Positions 1 through 7,084 of a DNA stretch of 64,000 nt are shown here, in pieces. Position 1 is the first letter of the stretch, and the number at the start of each line of letters is the position of its first letter. Made by a program: the position numbers and the translations under genes. Origin of the DNA: Collinsella sp. (lineage in GTDB: Bacteria > Actinomycetota > Coriobacteriia > Coriobacteriales > Coriobacteriaceae); contig DXZS01000004.1 in assembly GCA_019419505.1 (NCBI GenBank), forward strand, positions 81,611-145,610. Reading direction: 5' to 3'. The notes below the pieces were generated by a model. The model was given only the letters and a program-made list of their open reading frames with translations, was not told the DNA's origin and ran no database searches.

Positions 1-341
1 GCCCTCACGACGCATTACCTACCGACGTCTGGGATCCGGGCGAGGACTTGGTCCCCTTTGGAGGAGAGGGAAGCAAAACGTTGCAAGAACGCATGGTAGC
101 TGCTCTCACCAATCTCATAAGCGCCGAGGACATCGAAACCCTACTAGCAGTAAGCCACGGCAGCGCCAGCCGCCAATTCATCAAGGTCGCAGCCCCAGAG
201 GGCTTCGAGCTCCCAACAAAACTCCCCAACTGCGCCATCATGATTTTCAATTTTGATGAGGCAAAGCCACAAGCAGAAGGCGAGCCAATGCAATGCAAGT
301 TCACCCTTCAGCAAATAGTGGACCCTCAACAAAGCCATTAG
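1..341 (+). CDS. Histidine phosphatase family protein, C-terminal fragment
   Basis: The reading frame is open from the left edge of the window to a TAG at 339-341, so the start and the N-terminal catalytic RHG motif lie outside. The visible 110 or so residues carry the motif VSHGSASRQF, which matches the second catalytic histidine region of phosphoglycerate mutase-like phosphatases. The substrate cannot be told from this part. It is not a usual neighbour of the S10 ribosomal operon and is separated from rplC by a large inverted repeat and a long leader, so it is probably a separate transcription unit. Family assignment is fairly sure, function is not. Confidence 0.7.
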   Translation, partial: PHDALPTDVWDPGEDLVPFGGEGSKTLQERMVAALTNLISAEDIETLLAVSHGSASRQFIKVAAPEGFELPTKLPNCAIMIFNFDEAKPQAEGEPMQCKFTLQQIVDPQQSH

Positions 342-376
342 CCTGAGCGAGCAGAGTTAAGCAGACATCAACGTGT

Positions 377-533
377 CGTCTCCCGAGCACGGCGGAGGGC
401 CGGAGAAATATATTAAGGTCATCGCGAGTTCCGCACGCAAAGAAGGCCACTAAATGTGGCCTTCGTCTTGCGCAGGACTGTAGAGCAGGGACCTTAATAT
501 ATTTCTCCGGCCCTCCGCCGTGCTCGGGAGACG
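377..533. repeat. Perfect 44-bp inverted repeat with internal hairpin
   Basis: The arms 377-420 and 490-533 are exact reverse complements over 44 bases and are separated by 69 bases. Inside the spacer, GAAGGCCAC (442-450) and GTGGCCTTC (456-464) form a second hairpin with a 5-base loop followed by a weakly T-rich stretch, which could terminate the upstream phosphatase transcript. The whole 157-bp block could extrude as a cruciform, be a small non-autonomous element, or be an invertible segment. No transposase or recombinase gene is beside it. Confidence 0.85.
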
Positions 534-792
534 TGCCACGCACTTTACCTGCGTAAACAATGTGAGTGAAATATGAATCTCGATGGATACGCCCGCAGCC
601 GTGTATACTAAACAGCTGTGTGTAACCAGGGGAGTATTCTGGCTGGACAAAATGCCTGCTTAATAGGGTTGTCAGGTAGTCGGGGCGAAATACAAGGCTG
701 GGGAGCACGTCGTGTAAGTAGTGGTCCTCTAGGGGCGTACGCTCGGTGGTGTACGCATTGTCCCAAGACCACGCGAGAGTTGGGATCATATC
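534..792 (+). promoter_or_regulatory. Long leader region of the rplC operon
   Basis: There is no convincing gene in these 259 bases. They precede rplC directly and probably hold its promoter and untranslated leader. A TATACT at 604-609 is a candidate -10 box, but no good -35 box is visible at the right distance. The segment 583-608 is a near copy of a segment in front of rplB (2448-2473), differing at 3 of 26 positions. A role in ribosomal protein feedback is inference. Confidence 0.45.
583..608 (+). repeat. Ribosomal leader motif, copy 1
   Basis: This 26-base segment contains GATACGCCCG followed by CCGTGTATAC. It matches 2448-2473 at 23 of 26 positions. The two copies lie in front of rplC and rplB respectively, so the motif may be a promoter-linked or RNA-level control site shared within the operon. 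Confidence 0.6.
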
Positions 793-1413
793 TTGATCAG
801 CATGATTCTCGGCCGCAAGATTGGCATGACCCAGGTTTGGGACGAGGACGACAACGTCGTTCCCGTCACGGTCATCCAGGCTGGCCCCTGCGCTGTCTCG
901 CAGGTTAAAACTCAGGCAACCGACGGCTATGACGCCGTCCAGATCGGTTTCGGCGACATCAAGGCCAAGAACGTGAACAAGCCCATGGCTGGTCACTTCG
1001 CCAAGGCTGGCGTCGAGCCTGTCCGCTTCCTTCGTGAGGTCCGCGTCGAGAACGGCGAGGAGCACAAGGTCGGCGAGGTCGTCACCGTCGCTGATTTCGC
1101 TGATGTCGAGAAGGTCGACGTCATCGGTACCTCCAAGGGTAAGGGCTTCCAGGGTCGCATCAAGCGCTGGGGTCAGCGCCGCGGTCCTATGACGCATGGT
1201 TCTCACTTCCAGCGTCACCCCGGTTCTATCGGTCAGTGCGCCTATCCTGCGCGCGTCCTCAAGGGCGTCAAGATGGCCGGTCACATGGGTAACGAGCGCG
1301 TTACCGTCAAGAACCTTTCCGTTGTCCGCATCGATGCCGAGCAGAACCTCATCTTGGTCAAGGGCGCTGTCCCGGGTGCCAAGAATGGTCTCGTCGCCAT
1401 CCGTATGGCCTAA
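793..1413 (+). CDS. rplC: 50S ribosomal protein L3
   Basis: L3 binds 23S rRNA early in assembly and lies near the peptidyl transferase centre. The product is 206 residues, normal for the family, starts with ILGRKIGMTQVW and has the typical SHFQRHPGSIG loop at residues 137-147. The start used is TTG at 793; ATG at 802 is an equally possible start, and neither has a strong Shine-Dalgarno site (GGGA lies upstream). It begins the visible S10 operon. In most bacteria rpsJ precedes it; here rpsJ is absent and the upstream gene is an unrelated phosphatase. Confidence 0.97.
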   Translation: MISMILGRKIGMTQVWDEDDNVVPVTVIQAGPCAVSQVKTQATDGYDAVQIGFGDIKAKNVNKPMAGHFAKAGVEPVRFLREVRVENGEEHKVGEVVTVADFADVEKVDVIGTSKGKGFQGRIKRWGQRRGPMTHGSHFQRHPGSIGQCAYPARVLKGVKMAGHMGNERVTVKNLSVVRIDAEQNLILVKGAVPGAKNGLVAIRMA

Positions 1414-1459
1414 GGGCCCAGCCCATTTAGCCCAGCGTCATACCAAGGAGAACACTTAA

Positions 1460-2086
1460 ATGGCAAAGTTTGAAGTAAAGAACAGCGAGGGCAAGAAGGT
1501 CGCCGAGGCCGAGCTCGCCGCTGAGGTGTACGGCATCGAGCCGAACATCCACGTTATGCACCACATCGTCAAGTGCCAGATGGCCTCTTGGCGTCAGGGC
1601 ACCCAGTCTGCTAAGGGTCGCTCTGAGGTTTCCGGTGGCGGCAAGAAGCCTTGGCGTCAGAAGGGCACCGGCCGTGCCCGCCAGGGTTCCATCCGTGCTG
1701 CCCAGTGGCGTCACGGTGGCGTTGTCTTCGCCCCCAAGCCCCGTTCCTACGCTAAGCGTATGAACAACAAGGAGGTCAAGCTGGCTATGCGCTCCGCGCT
1801 GTCCGCCAAGCTGGCCGATGGCGAGCTCGTGCTCGTCGACGACTACGGCTTCGAGAAGCCTTCGACCAAGGCTGCCGTCGCCATGCTCAAGGCTCTCGGC
1901 CTTGAGGGCAAGCGTCTGACCATCATCGTTCGCGATGAGGACGTCAACGCCTACCTGTCGTTCCGCAACATTCCCAAGACGTTCATCATCACCGCTGACG
2001 AGGCCAACACCTACGATCTCGTTAACAACAACGCTGTGCTGATGCCCGCCGACATCGCCGCTCACTTCGGGGAGGTGCTTGCATAA
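1460..2086 (+). CDS. rplD: 50S ribosomal protein L4
   Basis: L4 is a 23S rRNA-binding protein lining the exit tunnel and, in some bacteria, a feedback regulator of the S10 operon. The 208-residue product carries the conserved extended-loop segment GGGKKPWRQKGTGRARQGS at roughly residues 58-76. The start ATG follows AAGGAG with good spacing. It lies 46 bases after rplC, and its stop TAA is directly followed by the rplW start. Confidence 0.98.
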   Translation: MAKFEVKNSEGKKVAEAELAAEVYGIEPNIHVMHHIVKCQMASWRQGTQSAKGRSEVSGGGKKPWRQKGTGRARQGSIRAAQWRHGGVVFAPKPRSYAKRMNNKEVKLAMRSALSAKLADGELVLVDDYGFEKPSTKAAVAMLKALGLEGKRLTIIVRDEDVNAYLSFRNIPKTFIITADEANTYDLVNNNAVLMPADIAAHFGEVLA

Positions 2087-2374
2087 ATGACCGCCCACGA
2101 GATCATCATCCGTCCGATCGTGTCCGAGCGTTCCTTCTCCGGCATGGAGCTGAACAAGTACACGTTCGAGGTCGCCAAGGATGCTAACAAGTATCAGATC
2201 AAGGACGCTGTCGAGGAGATCTTCGGCGTCAAGGTCGTTCGCGTGAACACCCTGACGGTCAAGCCCAAGACCAAGCGCGTGCGCTATGTCGCCGGCAAGA
2301 CCCGTTCTTGGAAGAAGGCCATCGTCACGCTGGCCGAGGGCGACACCATCGAGGTCTTTGGCAACCAGGCCTAA
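2087..2374 (+). CDS. rplW: 50S ribosomal protein L23
   Basis: L23 sits at the tunnel exit and is the docking site for trigger factor and signal recognition particle. The product has 95 residues, the usual length, with IIRPIVSERS at the N-terminus and FGVKVVRVNTLTVKPK in the middle. The start codon follows the rplD stop without a gap, with GGGGAGG inside the end of rplD as ribosome binding site, indicating translational coupling. Confidence 0.97.
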   Translation: MTAHEIIIRPIVSERSFSGMELNKYTFEVAKDANKYQIKDAVEEIFGVKVVRVNTLTVKPKTKRVRYVAGKTRSWKKAIVTLAEGDTIEVFGNQA

Positions 2375-2392
2375 GACTCGCTGCTGTTGAGT

Positions 2393-2428
2393 GAGCTCAT
2401 GCCTCCCAAATAGGGGAGGCGGGAGCTC
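2393..2428 (+). terminator. Stem-loop between rplW and rplB
   Basis: GAGCTC at 2393-2398 pairs with GAGCTC at 2423-2428, and GCCTCCC pairs with GGGGAGGC inside it. The hairpin is followed only by AAGGTTTT, so it is at most a weak terminator, an attenuator or an RNA processing site. It lies inside an operon normally transcribed as one unit. Confidence 0.5.
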
Positions 2429-2447
2429 AAGGTTTTGGGCGTATAAA

Positions 2448-2473
2448 ATGGACACGCCCGGAACCGTGTATAC
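2448..2473 (+). repeat. Ribosomal leader motif, copy 2
   Basis: This segment repeats 583-608 with three differences and lies 80 bases before the rplB start. A TATAAAAT at 2442-2449 just upstream could be a -10 element, so a second promoter may restart transcription after the rplW stem-loop. GGGCGT upstream and ACGCCC inside the motif could also form a hairpin. Confidence 0.5.
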
Positions 2474-2553
2474 GTCCGGTGTCATCGCACCCGAGGCAGA
2501 ACCTCGAATCCCTGTCTGCGATGGCTAACGGATTCCTATTGAAAGGGATTGTA

Positions 2554-3384
2554 ATGGCTGTAAAGCACCTTAAGCCGACCTCCGCTGGTAGGCGTTGGCA
2601 GACGATCTCCGACTTCTCCGAGATCACCTGCACCAAGCCCGAGAAGTCTCTTCTCGAGCCCCTGCCTAAGAAGGCCGGTCGTAACAACAACGGCCGCATC
2701 ACCACCCGCCACCAGGGCGGCGGCGTGAAGCGTCGTTACCGCGTGATCGACTTCAAGCGCAACAAGGACGGCGTGCCCGCCAAGGTTGCCACGATCGAGT
2801 ACGATCCGAATCGTTCCGCTCGCATCGCTCTGCTGCACTACGCTGACGGTGAAAAGCGCTACATCCTGGCCCCCAAGGGCCTCGAGGTCGGTCAGACCAT
2901 CATGTCCGGTTCTGACGCCGACATCAAGCCGGGCAACGCTCTGCCCCTCGCCGACATCCCCGTCGGTACGCTCATCCACGCCGTCGAGTTCCAGCCGGGC
3001 AAGGGCGCTGCTATCGCCCGTTCCGCCGGTAACTCCTGTCAGCTGATGGGTAAGGAGGGCAAGTACGCTATCGTCCGTATGCCTTCCTCCGAGATGCGCC
3101 GCATCCTCGTTACCTGCCGCGCCACCGTCGGTGAGGTCGGCAACGCCGATCACTCCAACATCGTCATCGGCAAGGCCGGCCGTAAGCGTCACATGAACGT
3201 GCGCCCGACCGTCCGCGGTACCGTCATGAACCCTGTCGACCACCCGCACGGCGGTGGCGAGGGCAAGAACCACACCTCTGGTCGTCCCTCTGTTACCCCC
3301 TGGGGTAAGCCGACGAAGGGCCTTCGTACGCGCAAGAAGAAGAAGGTCTCGAACCAGCACATCATTCGTCGCCGTAAGAAGTAA
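2554..3384 (+). CDS. rplB: 50S ribosomal protein L2
   Basis: L2 is needed for subunit association and peptidyl transfer. The product is 276 residues and begins MAVKHLKPTSAGRR; the ATG at 2554 follows GAAAGGG, so an upstream in-frame extension to 2479 is rejected. GGGVKRRYR is near residue 55 and the motif HPHGGGEG is at residues 230-237, including the histidine equivalent to the functionally important His229 of the E. coli protein. The 179-base gap before the gene is unusually long for this operon and holds a stem-loop and a repeated leader motif. Confidence 0.98.
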   Translation: MAVKHLKPTSAGRRWQTISDFSEITCTKPEKSLLEPLPKKAGRNNNGRITTRHQGGGVKRRYRVIDFKRNKDGVPAKVATIEYDPNRSARIALLHYADGEKRYILAPKGLEVGQTIMSGSDADIKPGNALPLADIPVGTLIHAVEFQPGKGAAIARSAGNSCQLMGKEGKYAIVRMPSSEMRRILVTCRATVGEVGNADHSNIVIGKAGRKRHMNVRPTVRGTVMNPVDHPHGGGEGKNHTSGRPSVTPWGKPTKGLRTRKKKKVSNQHIIRRRKK

Positions 3385-3416
3385 TTTCGGATACCGAGTT
3401 TTAGGAGAAAGCACTT

Positions 3417-3677
3417 ATGAGCAGAAGTCTCAAAAAGGGCCCGTTCGTGGAGACTCGCCTTCTCTCGCGTATCACCGCGATGAACGAGGCTGGCAAGAAG
3501 GACGTCGTGAAGACCTGGTCCCGCGCGTCCACCATCTTCCCCGAGATGGTTGGTCACACCATCGCCGTCCACGACGGCCGCAAGCATGTGCCCGTGTATG
3601 TTACCGAGTCCATGGTTGGTCACAAGCTCGGCGAGTTCGCGCCGACTCGTACGTTCCGTGGCCACAAGGCCAAATAG
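3417..3677 (+). CDS. rpsS: 30S ribosomal protein S19
   Basis: S19 binds the head of the 30S subunit next to S13. The 86-residue product begins SRSLKKGPFVE and ends in TFRGHKAK, both typical. An AGGAGA site precedes the ATG by 8 bases. It is the usual gene between rplB and rplV. Confidence 0.98.
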   Translation: MSRSLKKGPFVETRLLSRITAMNEAGKKDVVKTWSRASTIFPEMVGHTIAVHDGRKHVPVYVTESMVGHKLGEFAPTRTFRGHKAK

Positions 3678-3691
3678 GGGGTTAACCGTAA

Positions 3692-4063
3692 ATGGCAACT
3701 AAGTCTATTGAAACTGAGGCCACCGAGGTTCGCGCCGTCGCTAAGTACGTGCGTGTTTCCCCCAGCAAGGCCCGCCTGGTGGTCGATCTGATCCGCCGCA
3801 AGCCTGTCGCTCAGGCCTTCGACATCCTCCACTTCTGCGACCGCGCCGTCGCCGTGGATGTCGAGAAGGTTCTCCGTTCCGCCGTTGCGAACGCCGAGAA
3901 CAACAACGGTCTGCGTGCCGACAACCTGGTTGTCGCCGCTGCCTATGTTGACGAGGGTCCGACGCTTAAGCGCATCCGTCCCCGCGCCAAGGGTTCCGCT
4001 TCTCGCATTCTGAAGCGTACTTCCCACATCACCGTCGTCGTTGCTCCTCGAAAGGAGGCGTAA
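3692..4063 (+). CDS. rplV: 50S ribosomal protein L22
   Basis: L22 lines the nascent peptide tunnel and contacts all 23S rRNA domains. The 123-residue product has the family pattern AKYVRVSPSKARLVVDLIR near the N-terminus and the tunnel-loop region TLKRIRPRAKGSA near residues 89-101. It lies 14 bases after rpsS. Confidence 0.97.
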   Translation: MATKSIETEATEVRAVAKYVRVSPSKARLVVDLIRRKPVAQAFDILHFCDRAVAVDVEKVLRSAVANAENNNGLRADNLVVAAAYVDEGPTLKRIRPRAKGSASRILKRTSHITVVVAPRKEA

Positions 4064-4069
4064 AGCTGT

Positions 4070-4780
4070 ATGGGTCAGAAAGTCTACCCCACCGGCTTCC
4101 GTCTTGGCATCACCGAGAACTGGCGCTCCCGCTGGTTCGCAGAGAAGGATTACGCTAAGACCCTCGGTAACGATCTCGAGATCCGCAAGTACCTCGAGAA
4201 GCGTCTTTCCCGCGCAGCTGTCTCCCGCGTCGAGATCGAGCGCGCTGGCGACAAGGTGAAGGTCATCATCCTCACCGCTCGCCCCGGCGTTGTCATCGGT
4301 AAGAAGGGTGCCGAGATCGATACCCTCCGCACCGAGCTCGAGAAGGTCGCTGGCGTCTCCAAGGGCCAGCTCTCCGTCGACGTTGTCGAGATTAAGCGCC
4401 CCGAGCTCGACGCCAACCTCGTTGCTCAGTCTATCGCCGAGCAGCTCGAGGGCCGCGTTGCCTTCCGTCGCGCTATGCGCAAGGCTGTCCAGTCTGCCCG
4501 CAAGGCCGGCGCTAAGGGTATCCGTATCCAGTGCTCCGGTCGTCTCGGCGGTGCCGAGATGGGCCGTCGTGAGTGGTACCGCGAGGGTCGCGTGCCTCTG
4601 CACACCCTCCGTGCCAAGATCGACTACGGCACGGCTGTCGCCAGCACCACCATGGGCGCTTGCGGCGTGAAGGTCTGGATCTACCTGGGCGAGAAGCTCC
4701 CGGGCCAGCCTGTTCCCAACCCTGCACTCGAGGGCTCTTCCCGTCCTCGTCGTCGTAACTCCGAGAGGAGGGGTCAGTAG
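4070..4780 (+). CDS. rpsC: 30S ribosomal protein S3
   Basis: S3 forms part of the mRNA entry site. The product has 236 residues, begins GQKVYPTGFRLGI, and contains a KH domain with the GKKG loop at residues 77-80. AAAGGAGG lies within the end of rplV upstream of the ATG. The stop codon TAG overlaps the GTG start of rplP by one base, which couples the two genes. Confidence 0.98.
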   Translation: MGQKVYPTGFRLGITENWRSRWFAEKDYAKTLGNDLEIRKYLEKRLSRAAVSRVEIERAGDKVKVIILTARPGVVIGKKGAEIDTLRTELEKVAGVSKGQLSVDVVEIKRPELDANLVAQSIAEQLEGRVAFRRAMRKAVQSARKAGAKGIRIQCSGRLGGAEMGRREWYREGRVPLHTLRAKIDYGTAVASTTMGACGVKVWIYLGEKLPGQPVPNPALEGSSRPRRRNSERRGQ

Positions 4781-5283
4781 TGCTTGCCCCTAAGCGTATT
4801 CTTCACCGCAAGGTGCAGCGTGGCTCCATGAAGGGCCAGGCCAAGGGTAATACCGAGCTGCATTTCGGCGAGTTTGGTATCCAGGCTCTCGAGGCCCATT
4901 GGATCACCAACCGTCAGATCGAGGCCGCTCGTATTGCCATGACCCGCTACATGAAGCGTGGCGGTCGTGTCTACATCACGATCTTCCCCGATAAGCCCAT
5001 CACCAAGAAGCCTGCCGAGACTCGCATGGGTTCTGGTAAGGGTAACCCCGAGGAGTGGGTGGCCGTCGTCAAGCCCGGCCGCATCATGTTCGAGGTCAAG
5101 GGCGTGCCCGAGGAGGTCGCTCGCGAGGCTCTGCGTCTTGCACAGCACAAGCTTCCCATCAAGACCAAGATTGTTGCTGCTAAGAACGCTGAGCAGCGCA
5201 TCGAGAAGGAGATGGCTGAGGAGGCCGCTCTCGAGGCCAAGTGGGCTGCTGAGGACGCCGCCGCCGCCAAGGAGGAGAACTAA
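4780..5283 (+). CDS. rplP: 50S ribosomal protein L16 with C-terminal tail
   Basis: L16 organises the A-site region of the 50S subunit. The GTG start at 4780 overlaps the rpsC stop. Residues 1-135 match the family (LAPKRILHRKVQRGSMKG at the start, GKGNPEEWVAVVKPG in the middle, KLPIKTKIV near 124). The product is 167 residues whereas L16 is usually about 138-145; the additional tail of about 30 residues is rich in Ala, Glu and Lys and should be helical. The tail has no frameshift, so it appears genuine. Confidence 0.96.
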   Translation: MLAPKRILHRKVQRGSMKGQAKGNTELHFGEFGIQALEAHWITNRQIEAARIAMTRYMKRGGRVYITIFPDKPITKKPAETRMGSGKGNPEEWVAVVKPGRIMFEVKGVPEEVAREALRLAQHKLPIKTKIVAAKNAEQRIEKEMAEEAALEAKWAAEDAAAAKEEN

Positions 5284-5498
5284 TGAAGCCCGCAGAGATT
5301 CGTGAGCTCTCGGACGCTCAGCTCGTTGAGAAGCTGAAGGAAATGCGCGCCGAGCTCTTTAACCTTCGTTTCCAGATGGCCACCAGCCAGCTGGACAACA
5401 CCGCTCGCGTCAACACCGTGAAGAAGGACATCGCTCGCGTCCTCACGGAGCAGCGCGCCCGCGAGATCGCAGCGGAGAAGTCCGCTGTCGCCGAGTAG
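5283..5498 (+). CDS. rpmC: 50S ribosomal protein L29
   Basis: L29 sits near the tunnel exit beside L23. The 71-residue product begins MKPAEIRELSDAQL and contains ELFNLRFQMATSQL, both diagnostic. Its ATG overlaps the rplP stop in a TAATG arrangement. Confidence 0.97.
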   Translation: MKPAEIRELSDAQLVEKLKEMRAELFNLRFQMATSQLDNTARVNTVKKDIARVLTEQRAREIAAEKSAVAE

Positions 5499-5514
5499 GA
5501 CCTAAGGAGAGAAC

Positions 5515-5775
5515 ATGACTGATTCGCGTAACTCGCGTAAGGTCCGTACGGGTGTCGTTACCTCCGTCTCCGGTGCCAAGACCATTGTTGTCACCATCAC
5601 CGAGCGCAAACGTCACCCCAAGTACGGCAAGATGATGACCAGCTCCAAGAAGCTGCACGCTCACGACGAGGAGTGCACGGCTGGCGTGGGCGATACCGTC
5701 CGCGTTATGGAGACCCGTCCTATGTCCAAGATGAAGCGTTGGCGCCTCATCGAGGTCGTCGAGCGCGCTAAATAA
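5515..5775 (+). CDS. rpsQ: 30S ribosomal protein S17
   Basis: S17 binds 16S rRNA as an OB-fold protein. The 86-residue product has RKVRTGVVTSVSGAKTIVV at the N-terminus and HDEECTAGVGDTVRVMETRP, the usual signature, in the second half. AAGGAGAG precedes the ATG. The following 118 bases before rplN are non-coding and could contain a secondary promoter, but no convincing box pair was found. Confidence 0.97.
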   Translation: MTDSRNSRKVRTGVVTSVSGAKTIVVTITERKRHPKYGKMMTSSKKLHAHDEECTAGVGDTVRVMETRPMSKMKRWRLIEVVERAK

Positions 5776-5893
5776 GCAGTCGCTCTTACGACTTGTACGT
5801 TTCCGAAGATGTGCGTATGCCTGGCTTGCATACCACGGGCCGTATAAAGGCTGCGCACCTCTCTTCGGTTCTTAGTTCGGAGGAACATCTACC

Positions 5894-6262
5894 ATGATTC
5901 AGATGCAAACCATGCTGAACGTCGCCGACAACTCCGGCGCTCGCAAGATTCGCTGCATCAAGGTGCTTGGCGGTTCCAAGCGTCGTTATGCAGGCATCGG
6001 CGATGTGTTCATCGGTGCTGTCCAGGAGGCTACCCCTGGCGCCAACGTCAAGAAGAAGGACGTTGTCCGTTGCGTCGTCGTTCGCACCGTTAAGGAGATC
6101 CGCCGCAAGGATGGCTCCTACATTCGCTTTGATGAGAACGCCTGCGTTGTCATCAACAACGATGGTTCGCCCGTCGGCACCCGTATCTTCGGGCCTGTCG
6201 CTCGCGAGCTTCGTGACAAGAAGTACATGAAGATCGTCTCGCTCGCTCCCGAGACCCTGTAG
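5894..6262 (+). CDS. rplN: 50S ribosomal protein L14
   Basis: L14 lies at the subunit interface and contacts 16S rRNA. The 122-residue product begins MIQMQTMLNVADNSGARK and contains GSYIRFDENACVVIN, both typical. CGGAGGAA precedes the ATG. It is the first gene of the classical spc segment. Confidence 0.98.
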   Translation: MIQMQTMLNVADNSGARKIRCIKVLGGSKRRYAGIGDVFIGAVQEATPGANVKKKDVVRCVVVRTVKEIRRKDGSYIRFDENACVVINNDGSPVGTRIFGPVARELRDKKYMKIVSLAPETL

Positions 6263-6275
6263 TTAGGGGAGATAT

Positions 6276-6581
6276 ATGTATATCAAGAAGGGCGATAAGG
6301 TCCAGGTTCTCTCTGGTAAGGATCGCGGCAAGCAGGGCGTTATCCTGCGTGCTCTCCCCGCCGAGAACAAGGTCGTTGTCGAGGGCGTTTCGGTCGTCAA
6401 GAAGGCCGTCAAGCCCAACGCTGCCAACCAGCAGGGCGGCATCGTTTCGCTGGAGGCTCCCATCGACGCCTCCAACGTCAATCTCGTCTGCCCCGAGTGC
6501 GGTAAGGTTACCCGCGTCGGTCACGAGAAGGACGGTAAGAACAAGCTGCGCGTCTGCAAGAAGTGCGGCCACAAGTTCTAA
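6276..6581 (+). CDS. rplX: 50S ribosomal protein L24
   Basis: L24 starts 50S assembly. The 101-residue product has an N-terminal KOW segment (KKGDKVQVLSGKDRGKQG) and a C-terminal four-cysteine pattern CPECG ... CKKCG that should bind zinc. TAGGGGAG precedes the ATG. In nearly all bacteria rplE follows directly; here transcription ends in a strong terminator and rplE is found about 32.8 kb downstream on the same strand. Confidence 0.98.
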   Translation: MYIKKGDKVQVLSGKDRGKQGVILRALPAENKVVVEGVSVVKKAVKPNAANQQGGIVSLEAPIDASNVNLVCPECGKVTRVGHEKDGKNKLRVCKKCGHKF

Positions 6582-6607
6582 GCTGCCCGCAACATCAAGT
6601 TGCTAGC

Positions 6608-6642
6608 AAAGGCCCGGATGCCACAGCACCCGGGCCTTTTTC
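6608..6642 (+). terminator. Strong terminator after rplX
   Basis: AAAGGCCCGG at 6608-6617 pairs with CCGGGCCTTT at 6630-6639, followed by more T residues. It is a textbook intrinsic terminator and marks the end of the first ribosomal block. Confidence 0.92.
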
Positions 6643-6652
6643 TATCCCTACT

Positions 6653-6716
6653 CATTGGGGACGGACTTAAATGAGTGGCCGTCGCTTGGCATTCATTGGG
6701 GACAGACTTAAATGAG
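6653..6716. repeat. Pair of GGGGAC-type intergenic repeats
   Basis: CATTGGGGACGGACTTAAAT (6653-6672) recurs as CATTGGGGACAGACTTAAAT (6692-6711), about 39 bases later. Each unit is followed by GAGTG. The GGGGAC core recurs at 8919, 59903, 59931, 60909 and elsewhere, so this is a dispersed repeat family of this genome. Function is unknown. Confidence 0.7.
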
Positions 6717-6728
6717 TGCCGTTGAAAC

Positions 6729-6808
6729 GCCGGTAGCTGGGGACGTTACCTATGTGCCGGCAGCTAGGGAAGTCCCTATCTGCCGGCAGTTTTGGACAGT
6801 CCTTTGAT
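6729..6808. repeat. Three 26-27-bp GCCGGCAG repeats
   Basis: Units start at 6729, 6756 and 6782 and share GCCGG(C/T)AG followed by a GGGAC/GGGAA core and CCT. Two more units of the same family with the same 27-base period lie at 60899-60950. The intergenic block 6643-7084 shows no gene. Confidence 0.7.
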
Positions 6809-6905
6809 GGCTGCGCCCCCCCCAGAGGGGTGGAGTAATACAGCCTACTCTGTCTTTTATGGCTATGGTGTTCCGCCCCTTTATCTTTCACAAGGATCGT
6901 TGCAT

Positions 6906-7032
6906 GCGCATTTACGCGCATAGGTTTGCGTGATAATGCGCATAACCGCGCAAACATCTGCCAACTATGGCTAAATAATGACCGATAAGCAAATAAACAC
7001 GCAAACACGAGCAGATACGCGCACAATTGTGC
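6906..7032 (+). promoter_or_regulatory. GCGCA-rich operator-like region before the oxidoreductase operon
   Basis: GCGCA occurs at 6906, 6916, 6938, 6948 and 7019, several in inverted arrangement (TGCGCATTTACGCGCA, then TTTGCG ... CGCAAA), and GCACAATTGTGC at 7021-7032 is a perfect 12-base palindrome about 50 bases before the start codon. This could be the operator of the DeoR-type regulator encoded in the same operon; that link is inference. Confidence 0.4.
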
Positions 7033-7084
7033 CAATATAGGGTTGTTAGAAATGAAGGACTTCCGATAACTCAGGAGGCACATA

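Noticed and set aside
2479..2553. N-terminal extension of L2
   Set aside because: ATG at 2554 has a good ribosome binding site and gives the family start MAVKHLKPTS.
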